Positions 1 through 4,800 of a stretch of DNA of 6,313 bases are shown in pieces. Made by a program: the position numbers and the translations under genes. The stretch comes from Thermoplasmata archaeon (GTDB lineage Archaea > Thermoplasmatota > Thermoplasmata > Thermoplasmatales > Thermoplasmataceae). The first letter of the stretch is position 1, and every line of letters begins with the position of its first letter. A model generated the notes under the pieces. The model did no database searches. It was not told the origin of the DNA and saw nothing but the letters and a program-made list of their open reading frames with translations. The DNA lies in NCBI GenBank assembly GCA_021811635.1, contig JAJZNS010000037.1, forward strand, positions 1 through 6,313, written 5' to 3'.

Positions 1-556
1 AAATCTCCTGATAACCATGCAGGAGATTTTCCACTGAGAGCGGAAGCCCTGCGCAGTACCTCTGGAAGCCTGCATACATCGCCATGACCTGCTTGCCGGA
101 ATCGTTGACGAAATACTGGGTGGAAACGCGATACCCGTATCGGGAATATATCCTGGCCATGGAATCCCCTATTATCGAGTTCCTGATCCTTCCGACATGA
201 ATCGGGCCGGTAGGGTTTGCACTGGTATGTTCCACCACCACCCTTTCAGGGTCCTGGAAGACATCCGGGAAGATCCCGGTGGAGGATATCGCACTGTCAA
301 GGAGAGAGAACAGCGATTCCGCCCTGATGCTGACGTTAACGTAATCGCCGGAATGATCGCAGCGTTCAACGAACTCAAGCCCCCTTATCCTTTCAACAAG
401 TTCACCTATTGCCGCCTGATCCTTGTGCCTGAATGTCTTCACTACGAAATCAGCAAAGCCTCTGGTGTCGATCTCTATATCCGATCTGTGAAGTTCTATC
501 CTTCCACCTGAGGTGCAATCTGCTATTTTCTTCCTGAAATCGTCATAAAGAAGCAT
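1..556 (-). CDS. argS: Arginyl-tRNA synthetase, N-terminal part (3' end outside the window)
   Basis: Class I aminoacyl-tRNA synthetase that charges tRNA-Arg with arginine in the cytoplasm. Reading leftward from the ATG at 556-554 gives 185 open codons up to the window edge, against a family length of roughly 550-630, so about one third is present. Residues 1-100 match the ArgRS-specific N-terminal (Add1) tRNA-binding domain in position and style. The catalytic domain then begins with VVVEHTSANPTGPIHVGR (residues 106-123), where HVGR at 120-123 is the archaeal-type form of the class I HIGH motif. RNSIIGD (125-131) and the YFVNDSGKQ segment (148-156) follow, both typical of ArgRS. The KMSK region is not in view. 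A GTG three codons upstream is a possible alternative start, just after an in-frame TAA. The ATG is preferred because a TATA-like box sits at -31 to -25 from it, which suggests a leaderless mRNA. The gene follows the aro operon on the same strand but appears to have its own promoter. Confidence 0.93.
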   Translation of the reverse strand, partial: MLLYDDFRKKIADCTSGGRIELHRSDIEIDTRGFADFVVKTFRHKDQAAIGELVERIRGLEFVERCDHSGDYVNVSIRAESLFSLLDSAISSTGIFPDVFQDPERVVVEHTSANPTGPIHVGRIRNSIIGDSMARIYSRYGYRVSTQYFVNDSGKQVMAMYAGFQRYCAGLPLSVENLLHGYQEI

Positions 557-800
557 TGGGAACACTTATTGGTGATCCCGATTTAACATTTGCTGGCAAG
601 CTTGTGGCGCTATACGATGGAAGGTTACGCCCCTTACACATGAAGGCGGCATATGGAATGCAATTCAAACGCCCACGCGATTCGATGGGGAACCGGATAA
701 GTTCCACCAGGACAATCGCCGCATCTCAGGGCAGAGAATGCGTTTTCATGTCCTGCGGGTACGACCAGAATCCAGGGATCCGCTGTTTACGCCTTTGTTA
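557..800. other. Intergenic region between aroA and argS, no gene recognised
   Basis: This 244-base gap is the longest non-coding stretch in the window. It has no tRNA-like T-arm, no clear C/D-box pair and no poly-T tract on the minus strand that would end the aro operon. A TTG-initiated plus-strand frame runs through it (556-885), but it overlaps the end of aroA and resembles no family. Two small hairpins can be drawn, at about 686-709 and 720-742. Each has an 8-bp stem with a single bulged A and a loop of 6-7 bases. The argS promoter occupies its left end. It may hold the 3' untranslated region of the aro operon or an unrecognised small RNA; nothing firmer can be said. Confidence 0.4.
581..587 (-). 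promoter_or_regulatory. Putative archaeal TATA box of argS
   Basis: Read on the minus strand this is GTTAAAT, 25-31 bases upstream of the argS ATG. That is the spacing expected between an archaeal TATA box and a transcription start at, or next to, the start codon. No convincing Shine-Dalgarno sequence lies between it and the ATG, which fits leaderless translation. No transcript data are available, so this is inferred from position and base composition only. Confidence 0.45.
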
Positions 801-2060
801 CTATAATCTCTCTATGCGGCAGCCGACCTGCTCCAGCATTCCGGTGAATCCCGGGAAGCTCTTGGAAATCCTTTCGACGTTCTGATTTACTACCCGGCTT
901 CCCGAGGCAATGGACGCTATGATTCCTGCCATGATGGATCTGTGTTCCAGGAATTCAAGATCATCAGGGGCCCTGATCACGTCCGGGGGAGTGATTGAAA
1001 CCGAGTTGTCTGAATATTCCGCAGAAGCGCCGAAGGAACGGGCAAGCTTGATCATGGACTCTATCCTGTCAGTTTCCTTATATCTTAACCGTGAAACGCC
1101 TGTAATCTCTGACTTTCCCTTAGAAAAGAGGGACATAACGGTAAGGGGAAGGGCGAGATCAGGACAGCCGTCCACTTCGTAAGCCCCTCCACTGAGATCG
1201 GATTCCCTGATGGTTACGTTGTCCATGCCTATGGTGATGTTTACCCCCGCCTGTCTCATGAGATCAAGCATTTTCCTGTCCGGCTGAAGAGTGTTGGGGT
1301 CGAGTCCCCTCAGAACGATGCCGTTTGCAGATTTCAGCGCAGCAAGCACCATGAAATATGCTGCAGAGGAGAAATCCCCCTCAAGCGATAAGTTCACGGA
1401 GTCTGTGGGCTTGAATGACTCAACGGAAAAGGAGGAAGCTCTCGACCTTATGGTAAAACCCAGTTTCCTCATGACATCCATGGTGATCTGAACATATCCG
1501 GCAGAGGAAAGGCCGTCGGTAACGCTCACCTCAGAACCGAAATCACCCATTGACGCCTTCATGACAATAAGTGAGGAAACGAACTGTGAACTTATTCTTC
1601 CGGTTACAGACACCGGGCCAGTGACTGCAGAAGAGGCATCCATCAGAAAACCTCTGGGAATGGATTCGAAGTGCACACCCTGTGAGGCGAGAGCATTCAA
1701 AAGGTCTCCATGATTTCTGTGGAGCAGGGAGTCAGAAAGCCTGAACTCAACAGTCTCCCTCTTGCCCGCGAGGCCTCCTGCAGCAAGGCGGAACAGCGTT
1801 GCTGATTCTCCTACAAAGAGCTTTCCTGGCGATCTGAACTTTCCGGAGATCAGGCACCGGCCGCCGGAATTCCTGACGGTCATTCCGCACTGTGAAGCTG
1901 CTGAGACGGCCCTGAGCTCATCTTCCGAATATGAAATGTTTTCCAGCGAGAGAGGAATGGAGAAAAGTGCCGAAAGCAGGATCAGGCGCTGGGAGTAACT
2001 CTTGGAGCCGGGGATGGAAATTTCCCCATAGGGAGACACGCAGCTGAATACGGCTTTCAT
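801..2060 (-). CDS. aroA: 3-phosphoshikimate 1-carboxyvinyltransferase (EPSP synthase)
   Basis: Cytoplasmic enzyme that transfers enolpyruvyl from PEP to shikimate-3-phosphate, the sixth shikimate-pathway step. The protein is 419 residues, a normal length for a two-domain EPSP synthase. Motifs appear in family order. PGSKS is at 17-21, with K20, S21 and R25. The PEP/glyphosate loop is GESATLFR at 84-91. R115 lies in the second PEP-site motif, SSQ is at 157-159 and GYV at 188-190. EGDFSS is at 227-232, catalytic PD at 300-301, KETDR at 328-332, EHR at 372-374 and SKSFP at 399-403. Unusual points are alanine (A87) where sensitive enzymes have the Gly96 equivalent, RNH (115-117) in place of the usual RPM, and EHR for the usual DHR. 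The start is an ATG that overlaps the kinase stop as ATGA, with GAGGT four bases upstream. It is the last gene of the aro operon and ends in TAG. Confidence 0.97.
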   Translation of the reverse strand: MKAVFSCVSPYGEISIPGSKSYSQRLILLSALFSIPLSLENISYSEDELRAVSAASQCGMTVRNSGGRCLISGKFRSPGKLFVGESATLFRLAAGGLAGKRETVEFRLSDSLLHRNHGDLLNALASQGVHFESIPRGFLMDASSAVTGPVSVTGRISSQFVSSLIVMKASMGDFGSEVSVTDGLSSAGYVQITMDVMRKLGFTIRSRASSFSVESFKPTDSVNLSLEGDFSSAAYFMVLAALKSANGIVLRGLDPNTLQPDRKMLDLMRQAGVNITIGMDNVTIRESDLSGGAYEVDGCPDLALPLTVMSLFSKGKSEITGVSRLRYKETDRIESMIKLARSFGASAEYSDNSVSITPPDVIRAPDDLEFLEHRSIMAGIIASIASGSRVVNQNVERISKSFPGFTGMLEQVGCRIERL

Positions 2061-2881
2061 TCTGACCTCTGGATCGGATCGTTGGAAGTTCTAGACAGTA
2101 TTATGCTGATCCCCTTCTTACTGGCCAGAGAAGCGGCACATTTCCTCATTTCAATTGTGTTCTTGAAGAATGCAAAGATCGATGGTCCCTTTCCGGATTG
2201 AGAAACTGCAAGTGGCGAGAACTTCCTGATCTGATCTATCAAGTCGTTCCTGATGCCGGTCTTTCTCCCCATAATCTGCCCGTTCATAACCGCCACCGGC
2301 AGGAATGACCCTTTCTTCACCTTCTCTGCCATGGTCTGAATATCTGATGCAGGAGTTTCAGCAAAAGCATCTTTCAGCAGATAGGAACTTCTCGTCTCCA
2401 GGGGATCGTACACAATCATTACGGGCATAAGCGGAACCTCTTTTCTCAGGTACAGTTTGTTCTCGTTGTTATCGGTGAGGGTGAGCCCTCCGTAGTATGC
2501 AGCGGTCAGGTCATCGTAAGCTCCTGTGGCCGAAAGCTTGTGTTCTTTTGACGCAATTGCGGCAGCGGACAGCTTTTCCTCATCTGGAATACTGACGCCA
2601 TTCTCCATGATGAGAAGTTCAAGAATGCCAATAGCCAGCGCACTGCTGCTTTTCAGTCCCTGCCCTCTTGGAATCCTGCTGTGTATGGAGATTTCAGGCA
2701 CTTCCTTCAGCGAAAACCGATCACAGTACCAGCTTGCAAGATCATGGACGATTGGATCAGGGGTTTCCCCGCTTCTGGAACTCATGATTCTCATGGAAAG
2801 GTCTATCGATACAGCCGAACCGATCCCGTTGGCGAAGGCCGAAATCACGCTTATCCCGCCATTGACGCTTATGATGGACAA
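2057..2881 (-). CDS. aroK: Archaeal shikimate kinase (GHMP kinase superfamily)
   Basis: ATP-dependent phosphorylation of shikimate to shikimate-3-phosphate. The 274-residue protein belongs to the GHMP (galactokinase, homoserine kinase, mevalonate kinase) fold and is unrelated to bacterial P-loop AroK; this replacement is known in archaea. The N-terminus GGISVISAFANGIGSAVSIDL (split at 8-20 and 21-28) has the layout of archaeal shikimate kinases. The ATP-binding GHMP loop is PRGQGLKSSSA at 71-81. GAYDDLTAAYYGG at 120-132 is the conserved acidic motif, and SGKGPSIFAFF at 229-239 is the C-terminal glycine-rich motif 3. Homoserine kinase is the main alternative, but the GLKSSSA loop and the position between aroE and aroA argue strongly for shikimate kinase. 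The start is TTG (2881-2879), supported by GGGGAG seven bases upstream and by the fit of the N-terminus; no ATG or GTG alternative fits. It starts 4 bases after the aroE stop and overlaps aroA by 4. Confidence 0.94.
   Translation of the reverse strand: MSIISVNGGISVISAFANGIGSAVSIDLSMRIMSSRSGETPDPIVHDLASWYCDRFSLKEVPEISIHSRIPRGQGLKSSSALAIGILELLIMENGVSIPDEEKLSAAAIASKEHKLSATGAYDDLTAAYYGGLTLTDNNENKLYLRKEVPLMPVMIVYDPLETRSSYLLKDAFAETPASDIQTMAEKVKKGSFLPVAVMNGQIMGRKTGIRNDLIDQIRKFSPLAVSQSGKGPSIFAFFKNTIEMRKCAASLASKKGISIILSRTSNDPIQRSE
2065..2069 (-). promoter_or_regulatory. Shine-Dalgarno site of aroA
   Basis: Read on the minus strand this is GAGGT, four bases before the aroA ATG and inside the last codons of the kinase gene. 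Together with the ATGA stop/start overlap it indicates translational coupling of the kinase and aroA. Confidence 0.6.
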
Positions 2882-2885
2882 CGGT

Positions 2886-3668
2886 TCACTCCCCTGATAG
2901 AAGTATTTCCCTGAGTTCTTCCATGTCAGCCTTCCTTTTGAACCACAAATCGAAAGCGGTGCTGGCCTGCCCGAGAAACATGTCCGTGCCGCCGACAGTT
3001 CTTATCCCACTGAGTGCCGCTGCCCTCATGAAGAGAGTAACCTTCGGATTGTACACTATGTCTATCACCACTGCTGGCCTGATCCTGCCTATCACCATTT
3101 CAAACTGCGATAAGAAGCTCTCCTGATGCTGGTAAGGAATGGTGCTTATCAAAACGTCATACCTTTCCCTGAGGTTCGCGTAATCTGTCAAACTCCCATC
3201 ACTCTTTCCAGCGCGCCTGCTGACAATGGCAACAGAACCGGGGGTGTACCATCTGCGCAATGCATATGCAACAGAAGCGGATGCGCCCCCGCTGCCAAGA
3301 ACGGCAATACTTTTGCCTGATACCTCAACCCCGTTAGAATCAATGAGATACCTGAAGCCGGCGGGATCCGAGTTGTAGCCCTCAAGCTTCCCCATGCTGA
3401 TTTTCACAACGTTGACGGAACCTGTAACGCTGCTGGCCTCGTCATGAGACGTGCACTCACGGTAGATCTCCCTCTTCAGCGGCGAGGTTACGTTGACTCC
3501 GCTGAATGCATGTTTCACTGCGGGCATAATGTGGGAAAACCTTAAAGTATCGCAGTCAAGCGGCAGGTACAGCGCATCAATTGAGTGTTTCTTGAAGTAT
3601 TCATTGAAAAGATGTGCACTGCTGGACCTGGAAATAGGGGATCCAAGCACTCCGTAAAGGCTACTCAA
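2886..3668 (-). CDS. aroE: Shikimate dehydrogenase (NADP-dependent)
   Basis: Reduces 3-dehydroshikimate to shikimate in the cytoplasm. The open frame extends to an ATG at 3707, but homology begins at LYGVLGSPI. I therefore choose the TTG at 3668-3666, preceded by GGAGGG with a 5-base gap, giving 260 residues. That start overlaps aroB by 8 bases instead of 47. Numbered from this start, the substrate domain shows PISRSSS at 11-17, with the S-x-S pair at 15 and 17. It also has NVTSPLK at 59-65 with catalytic K65, N86 in GSVN, and D101 in YNSDPAGF. The nucleotide domain has GSGGASASV at 125-133, then VYNP at 205-208. A glutamine (Q234) lies in FLGQASTAF. Deviations are Arg for the usual His in PIxHSxS, SRR for the usual NRT cofactor motif at 150-152, and STIP for NATP. 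Cofactor preference for NADP is inferred from these arginines. The order and overlap place it between aroB and the kinase. Confidence 0.93.
   Translation of the reverse strand: MSSLYGVLGSPISRSSSAHLFNEYFKKHSIDALYLPLDCDTLRFSHIMPAVKHAFSGVNVTSPLKREIYRECTSHDEASSVTGSVNVVKISMGKLEGYNSDPAGFRYLIDSNGVEVSGKSIAVLGSGGASASVAYALRRWYTPGSVAIVSRRAGKSDGSLTDYANLRERYDVLISTIPYQHQESFLSQFEMVIGRIRPAVVIDIVYNPKVTLFMRAAALSGIRTVGGTDMFLGQASTAFDLWFKRKADMEELREILLSGE
2889..2894 (-). promoter_or_regulatory. Shine-Dalgarno site that fixes the TTG start of the kinase
   Basis: Read on the minus strand this is GGGGAG, seven bases before the TTG at 2881. It lies in the last codons of aroE. Its strength and spacing decide the start in the absence of any nearby ATG. 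Confidence 0.65.
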
Positions 3669-4752
3669 CCTCACCCTCCAGAGGATTATGGGAAAGGAAC
3701 CATTCAAGATCAGAAATCTTCATGTCAACGCTGCCGGCCACGCCAGGTTCCATAGGGAAAGGGAGTGCAATGGTGTCCCGGGTGATCTTTTTGTCCTGCA
3801 TCACGAAACCCTTCAGATCGCCAAGCACCGGTTCAAGGAGTTTTCTTGAGCTCGCAAAGAATGGCAGGTAAGGCCTGAGGAGCGACACTATGCGGGATGC
3901 ATTTATTCCCTTAGCCTGCACCCAGAGAGACTCAAGCATCATTCCCCAGAATACGGCCTCTCCATGGGAAATCCTGAATTCTGTTGCAGATTCAAGCGCA
4001 TGACCAATCGTATGACCGAAATTCAGCATCCTGCGGATTCCTGCCAGGTCGCGGAAATCCCTGGATACATAGTCCATCTTCAGTCTGGTGCAGGTGAAGA
4101 CAGCCTGATCGAGCGCTTCCATATTCCATCGCATGTCATCCGCCCCCCCGCCAAGAAGCGACCACCTGAATTCCTCCGGGTTCAGGATATAATACTTGAG
4201 GAGTTCGCCCAGACCGTTCAGGAAAAGCTTATCCGTCATTCCCTCAAGGAAATAGCTGTCGGAATAAACAAATTCCGGAAGGTAAAACGATCCGATCATG
4301 TTCTTTGCATTCCGGAAATTGATGCCGTTCTTCCCGCCTATGGCGCTGTCAATCTGCGCAAGGAAAGTGGTCGGTATCGAGACAAGGCCAACACCCCTTT
4401 TGAAAGTGGAGGCCGCAAATCCAACTACGTCTCCCAGGGTTCCGCCTCCTGCGTATGCTATTGAATCCCCTCTTCCGATGGAACTGCCTGCCAGAGAATC
4501 AAATATTGAGACAGCACCGTCAAGGGATTTCAGGGTCTCCCCGTCCTTGACTCTCACTATTTCTGAGTTCTGGAACAAATCTGCGAGATAATCCTGGTAC
4601 CTGCCAGGCAACCCGGCGGATATAAAGACTATCCGGGAGGATTTAATAGCGGCGTTTGCGGGATCACGAAGGATCCTGTAGCCTATTGAAATTGAGGTCT
4701 CCATTCCTTCGATCCTGTAGCTGCATGTCTGCAATGGATATCCGGATTGCAT
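3661..4752 (-). CDS. aroB: 3-dehydroquinate synthase
   Basis: NAD- and metal-dependent cyclisation of DAHP to 3-dehydroquinate, the second shikimate-pathway step. The 363 residues match the usual length. The nucleotide motif GGGTLGDVVGF is at 102-112 and is followed by RG at 119-120. IPTTFLAQIDSAIGGKNGIN spans 126-145, with K141. K150-N151, E183 and K186 (GELLK), and R240 follow. LNFGHTIGHALE is at 243-254 and SHGEAV at 262-267. The probable metal ligands are E183, H247 and H263. Their spacing (42 from K141 to E183, 16 between the histidines, with H251 between) equals that of the characterised fungal domain. QDKK at 319-322 supplies the C-terminal lysine. GGKN and YLP replace the more common GGKT and YQP. 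The ATG at 4752 is preferred because the extra residues supply the first beta strand, but an ATG at 4704 (residue 17) is possible. It is the first gene of the operon, divergent from the GH15 gene. Confidence 0.96.
   Translation of the reverse strand: MQSGYPLQTCSYRIEGMETSISIGYRILRDPANAAIKSSRIVFISAGLPGRYQDYLADLFQNSEIVRVKDGETLKSLDGAVSIFDSLAGSSIGRGDSIAYAGGGTLGDVVGFAASTFKRGVGLVSIPTTFLAQIDSAIGGKNGINFRNAKNMIGSFYLPEFVYSDSYFLEGMTDKLFLNGLGELLKYYILNPEEFRWSLLGGGADDMRWNMEALDQAVFTCTRLKMDYVSRDFRDLAGIRRMLNFGHTIGHALESATEFRISHGEAVFWGMMLESLWVQAKGINASRIVSLLRPYLPFFASSRKLLEPVLGDLKGFVMQDKKITRDTIALPFPMEPGVAGSVDMKISDLEWFLSHNPLEGEVE
3674..3679 (-). promoter_or_regulatory. Shine-Dalgarno site that fixes the TTG start of aroE
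   Basis: Read on the minus strand this is GGAGGG, five bases before the TTG at 3668 and inside the last codons of aroB. A GTG two codons upstream of the TTG directly abuts the GGAGG core and is too close to be used. This supports the shorter aroE start over the ATG at 3707. Confidence 0.65.
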
Positions 4753-4753
4753 T

Positions 4754-4782
4754 GCATGGACGGTTAAAAGTTAATACCATGC
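4754..4782. repeat. Inverted repeat around the AT-rich core of the divergent promoter
   Basis: The arms GCATGG and CCATGC are exact reverse complements with 17 bases between them, and their centres are 23 bases apart. The spacer holds the best TATA-like candidates for both genes, so a bound dimer could control both. A 6-base match of this kind can arise by chance in a region this size, so the operator role is only a suggestion. Confidence 0.3.
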
Positions 4783-4789
4783 GCCATTT

Positions 4790-4795
4790 AAGGAG
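4790..4795 (+). promoter_or_regulatory. Possible Shine-Dalgarno site of the GH15 gene
   Basis: AAGGAG lies five bases before the ATG at 4801, good spacing for ribosome binding. It would be in the mRNA only if transcription starts upstream of about 4790. The nearby TTAATA box instead predicts a start close to the ATG, so the two signals compete as explanations. Confidence 0.4.
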
Positions 4796-4800
4796 AAAAG

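Larger units (their letters stand above)
4753..4800. promoter_or_regulatory. Divergent promoter region between aroB and the GH15 gene
   Basis: Only 48 bases separate the two start codons, so both promoters must overlap. On the plus strand TTAATA (4771-4776) lies 25-30 bases before the GH15 ATG, the spacing for a leaderless archaeal transcript. TTAAAA at 4764-4769 is a second candidate. On the minus strand TTAAAT (4791-4786) lies 34-39 bases before the aroB ATG, and TATTAA (4776-4771) lies closer. The AT-rich core is flanked by a perfect 6-base inverted repeat, GCATGG at 4754-4759 and CCATGC at 4777-4782. The region must contain promoters by position; the particular boxes are inferred. Confidence 0.6.

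Noticed and set aside
172..511. Short open frames at 172-378 (minus) and 197-511 (plus)
   Set aside because: Both are out-of-frame shadows of argS, which is open across the interval and carries its signature motifs.
720..746. Intrinsic terminator of a plus-strand transcript (hairpin plus TTTT)
   Set aside because: No plus-strand gene precedes it, and hairpin-dependent termination is not the usual archaeal mode; it is kept only as a structural observation.
557..800. A tRNA or C/D-box guide RNA in the gap
   Set aside because: No GTTCRANYC-type T-arm, no cloverleaf, and no paired C and D boxes were found on either strand.
556..885. A 109-codon TTG-initiated plus-strand frame across the aroA-argS gap
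   Set aside because: It begins on top of the argS start codon, overlaps the 3' end of aroA by 85 bases, has no ribosome-binding site and resembles nothing known.
3669..3707. Upstream extension of aroE to the ATG at 3707
   Set aside because: The 13 added residues overlap the aroB end and precede the conserved first strand. The TTG at 3668 has a better-spaced ribosome-binding site.
3964..4464. A 166-codon plus-strand frame
   Set aside because: Antisense to the metal-binding half of aroB, with no domain of its own.
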